Origin: Saccharomycopsis fibuligera x Saccharomycopsis cf. fibuligera
Taxonomy: Eukaryota; Ascomycota; Saccharomycetes; Ascoideales; Saccharomycopsidaceae
NCBI GenBank assembly: GCA_001936135.1
Contig: CP012810.1
Span: 1,426,001 to 1,490,000 of the forward strand
Reading direction: 5' to 3'
DNA: 64,000 nucleotides
The notes beneath the pieces were generated by a model. It saw only the letters and a list, made by a program, of their open reading frames with translations, did no database searches and had not been told where the DNA came from. This document shows, in pieces, positions 1-10,928 of this stretch (positions within the stretch are counted from its first letter, which is position 1; every line of letters begins with the position of its first letter). The translations under genes and the position numbers were made by a program.

Positions 1-1275
1 AGTAAGAATCAAAGTTCACTGATAATTGATTAATATGGAGTTTTGAAAACCAGTGTAATTCGTCTTTAGCTGGACCCTTGTCATCATTGGCATTCGTCGC
101 ATGTGTGTTTGCTTCTGAAGCTTTGTTATTGCCTATGATGACTTGGCTACCAGTTGTGTACTTGCTGTAGTTTCTTGATTTGAGTTTGCTCTTCTTAGCC
201 ATGTATGCGTTCATTTTGTTGACTTTTTCGAACTGTTTGATGAAGTTCAAGACAATATCAAATATGGAGGAACTTTCGGGCGAGTCCTTGGCAGAGACAT
301 TGATTTGATCAATAAGAATATCCAAGTTTTCGATATCCAACAATCCAACAAAATTCAAAATTATTGATGAAATTGAAATCAAGTAATTTCTTTCTTCTTC
401 TTGTGACGCGATGCTCAGGTATCTATTTACAGAATTAGTAGTATTACTACTACTACTGCTACTATTACTATTACTACTGCGGCGCAGATTTTTGCCACTG
501 TCAATACTCGATCTTAAATGAGAGTCCATCACGCTATTGCCAGTCGCAGTTTCGTAAATGCTATTAATTAATCTTTCTTTTTCAAGATCAGAGCTTTTTG
601 CTCTTGCAGGCTGTTCATCTTGTTCTTCTTCTTCCTTTGGCTGCTCTTTGATCTTGTTCAATGTCATCATCACTTGTGAAAGGTTCGAGTTTGCGCTCAT
701 AAACATTGTCGACGATTCGCTCTCATCATCATCATCATCGTCATCATCATCATCGTTATCGTCATTGTTGCTGTGATTTGAACTTTCTCCTTCAGTAGTT
801 GCATCCTCGCTATGCTTTTTTGTTGGTAAATATGAGGAGGTCATCATCTGGCTATAGTCTTCATTATCCGAATTATATTTATCGTCATCGTCATCATCAT
901 CTGAAACGTTCTCTGAGCCGTTAGTTTCTTCTTTGACAATATCCAATCCACCAGCTTTCTTGTTACTGAAATTTCTAAACGGAGAACCATGATGCTTCGG
1001 CGTTGGCTGTTTTTCGGTTTCAGTGAATATTTTAAGCCCTTCCACGTTGACTGCTTTTGCGTTTTCTGTATTATAGTCCCAGCTTATTTTGTCAACTTGA
1101 ATAAAGAATGAGTTTCCGTTGGCTTGGCTAGTGTTGTTGGCGATGCCAGTGCCTTCGTTGATAATGACTTTAATCAACACATTAGTAACATTGAACTGAA
1201 GTTTTGCTAATGCTATTTCTACCGCTTTATTGACATAGCTAGAATAAAATGTGGCACCGTCTTTATTGCCTTTAC

Positions 1276-1311
<36 letters not shown>

Positions 1312-1780
1312 GATTACTACTCCTTTTGGCATTTGAATCGTTTGATGCACTCGAATTTGAAGAGCCATCATCATCGCTGAACACCTCATCGCCATGAATG
1401 CCGTCGGTGGCCATAATACTCGATGCCAAGTCAGCTCTTGATTGAGCCAAGCTGAATTCTTTTTCATCGTAGTTCCAATCTTTGTTTGCTAGCGTTGTGT
1501 TGGACGGTGCTAGTACCAAAATGACCTCAATGCCTTCGCCATTGATGACGATGCCATCACTAACGGTCAAATTTAAATTCAAGTTGTTGATCTGCCCGCT
1601 CCTTAGAAACAACCCAGGAACTTTGAAGCTTTCTGGGTTTAATAGCACATTCTTCAAGTTCAAGTTTCCCAAAGAAACGTCTAGATCGGAAAGATCTATT
1701 TCCGAAAATAAAGATAGCTGTTGGAGGATATATCGAAAGAGCCGCTTTTGAATATTTTGAGGGATCCACTGAGGGCTCAT
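1..1780 (-). CDS. ATG2: Autophagy-related lipid-transfer protein Atg2, N-terminal part (gene runs off the window)
   Basis: The frame is open from an ATG at 1780 down to base 1, about 593 codons, so the C-terminal part lies outside the window. The N-terminus carries the chorein-type signature WIPQNIQKRL, then LQQLSLFSEIDLSDLDVSLG and an LNLTVSDGI segment, which closely match the start of yeast Atg2. Atg2 is a rod-shaped bridge-like protein that moves lipids from the ER to the growing phagophore and works with Atg9 and Atg18; this is family knowledge. Between about residues 130 and 460 the conserved parts are separated by low-complexity runs: Asn from a GTT/AAC repeat near 1275-1310, Asp near 730-760 and 885-900, and Ser near 440-480. 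These make the region longer than in Saccharomyces. It is divergent from CYK3 across a 2.2 kb gap. Confidence 0.9.
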
Positions 1781-3987
1781 TTTCTTTGAGGACTCGTTAT
1801 TGCTTAATTTGGCGCCTGAGTTTACCTCTCAAAGAAAGAAGAGGAAGGCAAAAATAAATAAAAAAACAAAAGAAGAGAAAAGAAAAAAAAAGCCAATAAC
1901 AATCCACAAATGTGCTGCTTTAATCTGGTAAGTTTCTAGACTTTGTAAAAGAATAGTGCTGCTTGAAGATGGTAAGCCGTGCCCGCCTAGAGGTGATTCG
2001 AGTATTATTGTGGCAATCTGCCTCCGTTATAGCATTCAAAAGCTCATCACCATTGCCTTCAGATAAGCGCACGTGACATATGTAATTATGTATGAAACCT
2101 TCTCCTTCCCACTTCCTGTATAAGATGGATCACCGTGGACTGGAGATGCTCGTTATGACCGAAGCCGAAAGAAAAAAGAAAAAAAAAAATAGATAAATAG
2201 ATGAATGAGCAAATAAATAAATAAATAAATAAAAAGGACAGGGCGCTAATGGGGGTTCATGTGTTTGCAATAAGGACTCTTTCTTCTAAAAATGAGCATT
2301 TTAGCTACAGACAACTGTTTGCCGCTGTAGTATGACAAAGACTTGAAGATACTGTCAAAAAGTGCAATACAACAAGAATAGTCTACGTTTGTCTGGACAA
2401 CATAAAGTAAACACGATTGACATACCGAATATCCTGCAAAGTGGTAAATGGTATATCTGGTTTGTTTGTACTTTTTCTACTTTTTTTTTGCAAATTCAAT
2501 CCAACTTGGCCGAATGGCCAAAAGATAACCATTAAAATAGGTATGTCATACTTTCAACAGACGTTGCCAATCACCGCTCCGTACTAATATCTATTATTTC
2601 TGATATGATTCATGTGCGTTCCTGACATGTCGTTGAAACTGGTTTGTTATGAAATCGCCAAAAACAGCTATCAAGTTTTACCTCGCTGGGATAATTCACA
2701 TATTGATTCATTGTAGTTGGTGCGAGGATCTTCCAAATAAAACAGTTGGTTACCATTTCAGTGGAAAGAGACATAATGAAATGCGGTTTGCCAGGTATAT
2801 TTACATGGGTCAGACGGGAACAAAGAGCAGTAGCTACGACAGGAGCAATAACAAAAATAGCACTCGATGCTCTTTGTCGGTCTTTGAGGATGGTAGCGGC
2901 AGAATCAACAGCAGCTGCCAATGCTGCGAAAGAAAGTGCTTCAAAAGATCATCTGACTGGCAGTCAGTCAGTCAACTGCTGGCTGCGCGATATTCATGTT
3001 GCTGCTGCTGCTGCCGCTGGCGCACGATGCCATGTGGCAAGCTGTTAACTGCACTCAGATCATTTCAGCGCTTTTTATCAAAATCTCTGTACAACTCAGC
3101 AGCCTCCGGCGGCCCTGAACAGCGGATGGCTATTGTTTAGCTTTAGCTGGTCTAGTCTAACACAAACAAAACACAGCATTGCGGCTTTAAACTCTCCAGA
3201 AAATGCTTCCTCTGTCCCCAGACCCACAACGCCAGCAACAAAGGCGACGATAATGATGACTACGCTGAAGACGCCGAAGACGCTGACACAACCCCAAAGT
3301 CGCCAAAACACAAGTGAGACACTGGACAAGTTGACAAGTTGACAAGCAGCATGCGCTCGTTTCACTCACTTACACTTTGCGCTTTTTATGCTTCTACGCA
3401 CGGAGGATGGCGCTGGCTACACAGGCGGACGGCGGACGGCAGACGACGGACGACGGCAACCGGAGCGGATGTGCAGCGATGAGGATGCGCCCATGCAGAT
3501 GGTTCCAACAGACTTTGTTTACATCTTTCCGCATCGGGACAGGCGGTGTATGCAGCGCAGGCCCCGACTAACTTCAGGACATTTGCTATTGTTGTTGCGC
3601 TTCTTCTGGCGGCTGTCCGCTGGCTGCTTTTATATATCGAAGCTGCTCGCTTCCCTCCATCCATCCTCTTGCCTCTTTTTCCTCAAACCTGGCTGTTTTC
3701 TGTTTTCTGTTTTCTGTTTTCTAACAACCACCTGTCTTTACTCTATTCTATACCACACCTCAAATTGCAAGGCCAGTTTCAAGCTACTTCTACCGTATCT
3801 GTCCACGCTCATCCATCTTAAGCGCCCATCTTTTTGTGAGTTTTACACACAGCGCTAATCTCATCTATCATCTCTCACAGTACATCAACGTTAAAGAGAA
3901 AAAAGAAAAACAGAAAAAAAAAAAAAAAAAGAAACAATATTAAGAGCATTCTCGCTAGTCACAAATTCTTCAAATACACCAACTGAA
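1781..3987. other. Long divergent intergenic region, ATG2 / CYK3
   Basis: This 2.2 kb gap holds promoters for ATG2 (leftward) and CYK3 (rightward). I see a CACGTG at 2070-2075, a short perfect hairpin (TTGGCC-GAAT-GGCCAA) at 2506-2521, and a poly-A run just before CYK3. From about 2600 to 3870 the base composition is more GC-rich and several overlapping ORFs of 60-160 codons occur on both strands. None resembles a known family and they conflict with one another, so I do not call a gene. Confidence 0.6.
2070..2075. promoter_or_regulatory. CACGTG E-box (Cbf1-type) upstream of ATG2
   Basis: A palindromic CACGTG in the context GCACGTGAC, about 290 bp upstream of the ATG2 start. Cbf1 in yeasts binds TCACGTG, and the reverse strand reads GTCACGTGC. 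Occupancy is inferred. Confidence 0.4.
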
Positions 3988-6900
3988 ATGCCTTTCCCCG
4001 ATATCGAATTGCCTTGTAAAGTTCAGGCAGTCTATTCTTGGGGCGGTGAACAAGACGATGATTTGGGTTTCATCGAGGGCGACCTCATTGAAGTTGACAA
4101 CTTTGGCGATGGTAACTGGTGGCACGGCAAGCTGAAGAGAAACAAAATGACCGGTAACTTCCCATCCAACTTTGTCAAGATCTTAGAACCAGTGGAGTCC
4201 AAAACCTCCTCTTCATCACCTTCTCCTACTCCTGCTCCTACTCCTGCTCCTGCGCCTGCTCCTGTAATCTCATCTGCAGCGTCATCACCAGCCAAAATGG
4301 TGAACCATTCTAAGTCAAACTCCAATTCTCTGTTCAACAAGCGCAAACCATATGATACTGCCTATTCCACTGCAAATACAACCCTTGATAATGACAGTAT
4401 ATTAGCCTCAGCCAACAAGCTGCCGCAAATTTCTCACTCCGCATCCGCCCATGCTCTTAACGCAAATCCGTCCATCAGCTCGCACCATAACTCCCACAGT
4501 CAAAATAGTAGTTTCTCACTTTCGCCCGAGGAAATTGAACTGCAGATTCAGCAACTTAGACAATTGCAACAGTTGCAGCAGTTGCAAAATGAAATGCAAA
4601 AGTCCCAAATAGCTCACTCTTTGTCAACTCCCCAAAATTTGAATTTATTAGTGAACCAGCTTAACGATTTCTTTAATGCCAACAAGGGCAAAGTGCCGAG
4701 CTCAGATTATGCCAGAGGGGTGCCATCACTTAATCATGCTACTAGCAACTCTAGCTTTTCCGGTCTTCCTACTAGCCAAAGCAATAATAATATAGCTCAA
4801 GCTCATCCCGCTGCCGCAGCTGCAGCTGCAGCTAATGGCGCTAACATGAAAAGCAATTTGCCTCACTCCATTTCCATGCCATTGAACGGGTTTGAAAGAT
4901 TACGCCCATTCAATGATGCCCGCGAATTCTCAAATACATCCACTTTAAAGCCATCTAATGCCACTGATGTTTTAGACCACAATGACTCTAACAGTTTGAA
5001 AAGCACAAAATCGAATGAGTTGCCTCCGCCGCCTCCTCCACCAGCTCACAGAGTACCAATAAGGTCATCTTACTCCATCAACTCAATGCGCCAACATAAT
5101 AGCAGCCTTTCCCAAAATGATATAAACCCAGATTTTTTGCACGCTTTCAATAGAACTATGAATATGAACATGAATGGAAACCATCTTAACACCCACCAAC
5201 AACCAGAAGTTGCTGGCAATAGACCTTTTTACCAAAATTTACCAAACTCTAACAACACCAGTTTTGTGGCCCCATACGATCCAGAAACACTTAATCAGTC
5301 CAAATCAAGCATTAATGATATTGGCAATTACGCTAACAGTGCTACCGTTGATGACATTTCTAGTGTCGGCGGCGGCACACATTTCAATTCCAATGAAAGC
5401 GTTTCCAGTTCGATTTCTACTGCAATCACTGATTTTAGTGCTACGAGCGCTGGAAGCTATTATAGGCATAAAGCTGTTGGTGGACCTGCTCCAGTTCCTG
5501 CTTCACTTACTAGTTCTCCATCTACAGGCGCTACAGGCGCTACTGGCGCTGCTGCTGCTTCTAGTAATACTGGTTTGCCTCCAATTCCTGGTAGAAGCAA
5601 TCCAGTCAAGCTAGAAGATCAGGAAGATAATGAGCTCAAGGCCAGTTTTATGAAGAGCAAATACTACAGAAGAGTCTCAGCAGAGGATAGTTTTGAGCTC
5701 AGCAATTCCAAAGGAATGGTTTCTAAATTGAATAATGGAGGCAACGTCACTAATACTCAAAAAATCATTGCCGCAACTACTGGTAGCAGTAATAATACTC
5801 ATAATCCATTAGATGTTATTTTCGTTGAAGAGAAAAAAAACAAAAAGCAATCAACTACAAAATTCTTGAAAAAATTATTTCTAAAAGAAGGCAACACCAA
5901 GACTAACCCACTAAATAACCCTTCTACTGCGCTACCAACTTTGAAAAACAATAATTTTGCAGATTTGAGCTTTGACAATAGTGATACTGAAGCATCTTGG
6001 ATTGAAAATAAAGTTGATTTGAATAGATCCACCAGTATAAGTGCTAAAGACTACAAACTTAGACAAAAAAGAGCATTGGAAAATGAAAAGTATTTGATTC
6101 TTGAGCCACAAAAATTGCTTACTGAAGCTAACAGTAACGAAGTGCTTCCAATTTCCAAATACGGCATGCCATTGTCTCAGCAAGATTTGATCGATTTCAA
6201 CAAGGACTTCAAGAATATTGATGATTTTGTCAGAAACTTGAAACATTTGCCGTACATTTCTCCAAAGACTTTTGTTACTAATGAAATTGCCATCAAATAT
6301 GCCAATGACTTGGACAGAATAAGAGCTTGTTATATTTTTTGTACTGAGAAAATCCACTTGATTGAATCTAACGAAATTATTGACGTGCGTAATTCTCCAG
6401 CTAAATACATTAACAATATTTTCCAATCTAAATCTGCTACGGTTTATCAACTTGCTTGGCTCATGAAGGTGTTTTTAGATTCTTTGAAACTTAAAAACGA
6501 GTTAATTGTTGGTTGTTTCAAAAAACCAAATGAGTGTAACTCTAACTTGACTACTAATCATGTTTGGAACAGCGTCTTAATCAATAATGAATGGCGTTTC
6601 ATTGACTGTGGGTTGGCAAACATTCATAGCTTTTTGAATCCAATATTGACCAATAATGTGGATAGCAATTCTTCTGGGTCGTCATCATCATCATCATCTC
6701 CAGCAACTAATTCTGGCACCTCTATGGCTGCTTCTGTATCTGCTGCAGGCTCTCTAAAATCAAAATACGGTAATGCTGCTACTCATAATTCCGTATACTT
6801 TTTGACCAAACCTTTGGAGCTTATCCACACTCATATTCCTACATTGATTGAACAGCAGCACATCTCTCCACCATTGGATTCAATGATCGCATTAGCTTTG

Positions 6901-7752
6901 CCTTCTTGTTACCCTCAATTTTTCAAGAGCGATCTCAAGATTAAAAAATTCAATAATGCATTGACTAGATTGCAAGATTTGGAAGTGTTTGAGATTGTGT
7001 TGGAAGTTCCAAGAGATGTTGAAGTATACTGTTCCATTAAGTCTGATGAAGCCACCGCTTTTGCTGCTGGTGCTGGTGCTGGTGCTGGTGCTGGTGCTGG
7101 TGCTGGTGCTGCGTCAAATAACATTTTGCCAAACACCCAGTCATCATTGACATCATCAAAAAAGAACTTGCAAAATCCAGTGCTGCTGTCTATAATTTTT
7201 AAAGAAGACAAATTTAGAGACCTTTGCTTGTCGCAAATATTCTGGAAAAGCAATATTAAATATTGCCGCATCAAGTCAGTATTGCCACCAGGAGCATCTC
7301 AAGGTATCTTGGAAATTTACAGTGGCGAAAAAGGTTTACAAAAATCACTCACAAATATTCATCCACTTAGTCTTACTGTGCCATTGTTTCATCAAGGAGA
7401 TTACAGAGAATTGCGGCTCGTCACAAGGTATCCAACCATTCATTGCCAGTCTCATGATTTGTACGTGAAGGGCCCGCAAATCAAGAATTTGAACGTTGAT
7501 GGCACTTATATCTTTAGTGTGGCACAACATCCATCTATGGGAATCACTAACGCTTCTGGATTTTTGAAGACTAAATTGGCATTGCAAACACCGACTGGAA
7601 GAATCATCAAGCTTAGAAAGAAAGATTTACAAACTCCATATGGCACCTGGGAAGCTAGCGTTGTATGCGACGAAGTGGGGGTTTGGAAAGGATTGGTTGT
7701 CACTGATGGCGGCGTTGCTTGGTGTGTCTTTGCAGAATGGATTTGCAAATGA
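3988..7752 (+). CDS. CYK3: Cytokinesis protein Cyk3: SH3 domain plus transglutaminase-like domain
   Basis: 1254 residues. An SH3 domain occupies about residues 8-68 (ALYDY-like VQAVYSWGG, WWHGK, GNFPSNFVKIL). A long Ser/Asn/Ala/Gln-rich linker follows, with a poly-Pro stretch and a Gln/Leu helix. A transglutaminase-like core lies around residues 780-880. The His (H858 in NHVWN) and Asp (D873 in FIDC) of the triad are kept, but the position expected for the catalytic Cys reads V819-Y820. This agrees with Cyk3 being a non-enzymatic transglutaminase-like protein. Cyk3 acts at the bud neck with Hof1, Inn1 and Chs2 to start primary septum formation (family knowledge). An Ala-Gly repeat coded by GGTGCT copies interrupts the C-terminal region near 7066-7110. 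The Saccharomyces protein is about 885 residues, so this one is expanded by low-complexity sequence. Confidence 0.9.
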   Translation: MPFPDIELPCKVQAVYSWGGEQDDDLGFIEGDLIEVDNFGDGNWWHGKLKRNKMTGNFPSNFVKILEPVESKTSSSSPSPTPAPTPAPAPAPVISSAASSPAKMVNHSKSNSNSLFNKRKPYDTAYSTANTTLDNDSILASANKLPQISHSASAHALNANPSISSHHNSHSQNSSFSLSPEEIELQIQQLRQLQQLQQLQNEMQKSQIAHSLSTPQNLNLLVNQLNDFFNANKGKVPSSDYARGVPSLNHATSNSSFSGLPTSQSNNNIAQAHPAAAAAAAANGANMKSNLPHSISMPLNGFERLRPFNDAREFSNTSTLKPSNATDVLDHNDSNSLKSTKSNELPPPPPPPAHRVPIRSSYSINSMRQHNSSLSQNDINPDFLHAFNRTMNMNMNGNHLNTHQQPEVAGNRPFYQNLPNSNNTSFVAPYDPETLNQSKSSINDIGNYANSATVDDISSVGGGTHFNSNESVSSSISTAITDFSATSAGSYYRHKAVGGPAPVPASLTSSPSTGATGATGAAAASSNTGLPPIPGRSNPVKLEDQEDNELKASFMKSKYYRRVSAEDSFELSNSKGMVSKLNNGGNVTNTQKIIAATTGSSNNTHNPLDVIFVEEKKNKKQSTTKFLKKLFLKEGNTKTNPLNNPSTALPTLKNNNFADLSFDNSDTEASWIENKVDLNRSTSISAKDYKLRQKRALENEKYLILEPQKLLTEANSNEVLPISKYGMPLSQQDLIDFNKDFKNIDDFVRNLKHLPYISPKTFVTNEIAIKYANDLDRIRACYIFCTEKIHLIESNEIIDVRNSPAKYINNIFQSKSATVYQLAWLMKVFLDSLKLKNELIVGCFKKPNECNSNLTTNHVWNSVLINNEWRFIDCGLANIHSFLNPILTNNVDSNSSGSSSSSSSPATNSGTSMAASVSAAGSLKSKYGNAATHNSVYFLTKPLELIHTHIPTLIEQQHISPPLDSMIALALPSCYPQFFKSDLKIKKFNNALTRLQDLEVFEIVLEVPRDVEVYCSIKSDEATAFAAGAGAGAGAGAGAGAASNNILPNTQSSLTSSKKNLQNPVLLSIIFKEDKFRDLCLSQIFWKSNIKYCRIKSVLPPGASQGILEIYSGEKGLQKSLTNIHPLSLTVPLFHQGDYRELRLVTRYPTIHCQSHDLYVKGPQIKNLNVDGTYIFSVAQHPSMGITNASGFLKTKLALQTPTGRIIKLRKKDLQTPYGTWEASVVCDEVGVWKGLVVTDGGVAWCVFAEWICK

Positions 7753-7834
7753 GATACAGACATGGCTTTATGAGTTTTAGTTGTTTTTTTTTTATGACTT
7801 CTGTTTGTTTGTTTTTTTTTTTTTATTTTTTCCT

Positions 7835-7871
<37 letters not shown>

Positions 7872-9080
7872 TTATTGGTTTCTGTTAGATTGTTTCCTGT
7901 CTTTTTGCAATTTGTTCATGATGTGATTTGGGATTAATTTTGTGGTTTTTTTTTTTTTTTTTGCTTTCTCTGTTTATCGCATTTCATTTCGTTTCATTTC
8001 CTTCCACTTCATTCATTCTGTTCGTTTGGTTTAGTTTCGTTTTGTGTTTCTTTCCTTGGTTTTTCTTTTTTCAACTTCTCTTGTTTTCTCTTGTTTCTAT
8101 CTCGATGCATTTCTAGCGGCCACTTACTCACAAGTACTTAATTTCTTATTACATTCCACCAAGGCAATTTAGCTTACTTTACATAATCTTCCTACCGTTA
8201 ATTGACGAACTACATGATACATTTACAGAAACAGTAGCAGTAATTGCAATTCCGAAAAAGTGTCTCACTCAACGGCGAGATCAGCTTTTGGCCGTAAACT
8301 AAATTTCCTTAATTGGCAGTCCTCGGTTGCTCGCTTAACTAATTGGTTTAATTTCTGCAACTTTCAGAACATCGCGGCATTTGCAAAATTGCAATTGTAC
8401 TCAGTCATCCGCCATGCCTATTTTTGGACTTTGCTAATTAGATCTGAAATTACTGCAAGCCCAAATGGCTTCCCTCTTGTCCCCAACGTTTAACTTTGCA
8501 CTAAAATAATGTGCCGGTCGCTGAGCTATGCTGCTCAACCCAGCCTAAGCTGTTTCAACTAGTGTGTCCTGCTGTGTATAGCGCTTCATTGCAATGGCTT
8601 ATTCGTGCTAAAGTATGGGTCACGTGGCGGAGAGCGTTTTTGTTGTAGTGGCGAGCATTATTAGGCTGAGTGTTTTACTAGTGGTCGGTGAACGATTCAG
8701 CGCTTCAGTGATTCCCAGATCTTTTTCTGTTCTCAGACAGGCTCCTCATCTCAGTCTTGTAGCCTTCAGTTAACAAGCCTCCACGCCGCTGCTTTTGGAC
8801 CCTTTGCCTCGCAATTTGCCAGTCGTGTCCTTAGTTCTATTCCCAGGCAGTATCATTTGCTCAAAATCAGACCCCAAACCATAGCGCCGCAGCGGGTTTT
8901 TCATCAACAACAATTTCTTTCTTTCTTTAGTACCATCCGCTTTTTGCACATCGATCATAAACTCTTAGAGATCGCATCCTAAATACCACGGAATCATCAA
9001 GTCATCTATTCTCGAAGATCATTTTCATCAAGCAAAGAAACCATTATCCTCTCTTCAAAGTCGCTACATAAACAGCAACA
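7753..9080. other. Intergenic region CYK3 to SKT5
   Basis: About 1.3 kb. The first 400 bases are T-rich, with a poly-T/poly-A junction at about 7805-7871 that suits the CYK3 3' end. The rest is the SKT5 promoter side, with a CACGTG at 8621-8626. I see no RNA gene or supported ORF. Confidence 0.6.
8621..8626. promoter_or_regulatory. CACGTG E-box upstream of SKT5
   Basis: Context GGTCACGTGGCG, a full TCACGTG Cbf1-type site, 455 bp upstream of the SKT5 start. Seen directly; use is inferred. Confidence 0.4.
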
Positions 9081-10928
9081 ATGATTCAGGAAAGCAACAT
9101 CACCAATATTAGTAACAACCTCAGCACCAATAATGCCGCAAAAACCAGTCAGCCAGATGCCAACAATGTGATCCTCAGTCCAAACTTTAGCGAGTTTCCC
9201 AGAAGCGCTTTCAAATCTGCTGCCGAAAACAACAGCAACAGCAACAATAATAGTAGCAATGATAACAGTAAAAATAATAATAACAATAAGAATAATAATA
9301 ATAACTCTGAAGCATACCAGACTATCAGGTTAGTAACTTCATCATCGCAGGGCCTTCATCCAAATGAAAGCGTCCTTGGCTCGGTGCCTTCGGAACAGCA
9401 GCAGCCCCGTCAACAAGAACTACAGCAACAAGAGCAGCAGCGCCCTGATGTGGGTTCTGATTCTCATGTTTCTTCTGGTGCTAATAGTACGAACACGTAT
9501 GTTTCTGCTAATCAGAATATGAATAGCGAAGTAGATTTGACGCAAAAACCAACTGCTACAAATAATAACCAAGCTCAAGCTCAAGATCAAGCTCAAGATC
9601 AAGCTCAACAGAAACCACTCTGTGAAGCTAACAGCAGTTGTTTGCAGAATTTAAGCACTATTGGATCTTTGAAAACTGACAAAACTCAAACGACACTTTC
9701 AGAAAGCACAAAGAGAACTACTTCTGGCAATCTGACTCATCTGTATTCTACCGAAAGATATGTTTCACCGCCAGTGACCATTGTCAGCGGCAAGTCTCAC
9801 AGATTAATCAGCAAGTTTTTGGGAAATAATAAAAGCAGTTTGATGCCAAGAATGAGAACTATAGAACTATACCGGCAAAATGCTAAAAAATCGAGTGACT
9901 TGTACGTGTTGTTCCAATTTGCACAATATCTTTTACAAACAGCATTATTATTGGATGAAACTGATGCTAAAGATAGTTCTGGAGAGACTGGTAATTTCGA
10001 ACATGTCAAAAAAGATTTACTCAAGGAAGCCACGGTATATTTAAAGAAACTTTCTGATAAAGGTTATGTAGATGCGCAATATTTGCTCGGAGATGCTTAT
10101 TCATCTGGAGTATTAGGTAAAATTGATAATAACAAATCATTCCAACTTTTCCAAGCTGCTGCTAAACATGGTCATATCGAGTCATGTTATAGAGTTTCTC
10201 ACTGTTACGAAGAAGGTATTGGCACTCAAAAAGATGCTAAAAAGGCTATTCAGTTCTTAAGATCTGCTGCCACTAGAAATCACTCTGCAGCAATGTACAA
10301 GTTAGGATGTTATTCATACCACGGGAGAATGGGTTTACCTAAAGACGAAGAAACAAAGAAAAGCGGTATCAAATGGTTAACTATTGCCGTTTCCAAGGCC
10401 AATGAATTAACTTGTGCTGCGCCTTATGAATTAGCCAAAATTTATGAATCGGGATTCAAAGACTTTTTAATTCCTGATAAAAAGTACGCCCTTGAATTAT
10501 ATGTGCAAGCAGCTTCGTTGGGTCATGTTCCTTCTGCAGTTATCTTGGGTAAAGCATATGAACTGGGCACCGATATTCCTCAAGATGCTGGTTTATCTAT
10601 ACACTATTACACTCAAGCGGCATTAGCAGGCAACGCTGAAGCAATGCTTGCCATGTGCGCATGGTATTTGGTTGGTGCTGAACCTTTCTTGCAAAAAGAT
10701 GAAGATGAAGCTTATGCTTGGGCTTTAAGATCGGCTAATAATGGGTTTGCCAAAGCTCAGTTTGCAGTGGGTCATTTCTTAGAAAAAGGAATTGGCTGCG
10801 AGGTGGATTTAGAAGAAAGTCAAAAATGGATTCAAAAAGCCGCCAGAAATGGAGATTTGAGAGCAAAACAAAAAATCGGTAATAATGTTGAAGTGGAAAA
10901 AACTGAAGATAAATGTGTTATAATGTGA
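9081..10928 (+). CDS. SKT5: Chitin synthase III activator Skt5/Chs4, Sel1-repeat protein with C-terminal CAAX box
   Basis: 615 residues. The first ~230 are Asn/Gln/Ser-rich and disordered-looking. From about residue 270 onward there are tandem Sel1-like repeats (for example GDAYSSGVLG, YRVSHCYEEGIGTQKDAKKA, FAVGHFLEKGIGCEVDLEES). The last four residues are CVIM (612-615), a CAAX prenylation signal as described for yeast Chs4. The protein binds and activates chitin synthase Chs3 and tethers it at the bud neck through septins and Bni4 (family knowledge). A CTG codon at 10563-10565 falls in a repeat where Ser gives YESG, matching the previous repeat's YESG at residues 455-458; this supports CTG as Ser. 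The start has a clean ACAATG context. Confidence 0.88.
   Translation: MIQESNITNISNNLSTNNAAKTSQPDANNVILSPNFSEFPRSAFKSAAENNSNSNNNSSNDNSKNNNNNKNNNNNSEAYQTIRLVTSSSQGLHPNESVLGSVPSEQQQPRQQELQQQEQQRPDVGSDSHVSSGANSTNTYVSANQNMNSEVDLTQKPTATNNNQAQAQDQAQDQAQQKPLCEANSSCLQNLSTIGSLKTDKTQTTLSESTKRTTSGNLTHLYSTERYVSPPVTIVSGKSHRLISKFLGNNKSSLMPRMRTIELYRQNAKKSSDLYVLFQFAQYLLQTALLLDETDAKDSSGETGNFEHVKKDLLKEATVYLKKLSDKGYVDAQYLLGDAYSSGVLGKIDNNKSFQLFQAAAKHGHIESCYRVSHCYEEGIGTQKDAKKAIQFLRSAATRNHSAAMYKLGCYSYHGRMGLPKDEETKKSGIKWLTIAVSKANELTCAAPYELAKIYESGFKDFLIPDKKYALELYVQAASLGHVPSAVILGKAYELGTDIPQDAGLSIHYYTQAALAGNAEAMLAMCAWYLVGAEPFLQKDEDEAYAWALRSANNGFAKAQFAVGHFLEKGIGCEVDLEESQKWIQKAARNGDLRAKQKIGNNVEVEKTEDKCVIM

Noticed and set aside
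1995-2015. tRNA B-box-like GGTGATTCGAG
   Set aside because: No matching T-stem pairing, A box or acceptor stem could be found around it.
4032-4346. 104-codon minus ORF inside CYK3
   Set aside because: A shadow of the SH3-coding region; Gly/Ala run arises from the Pro/Ala codons on the other strand.
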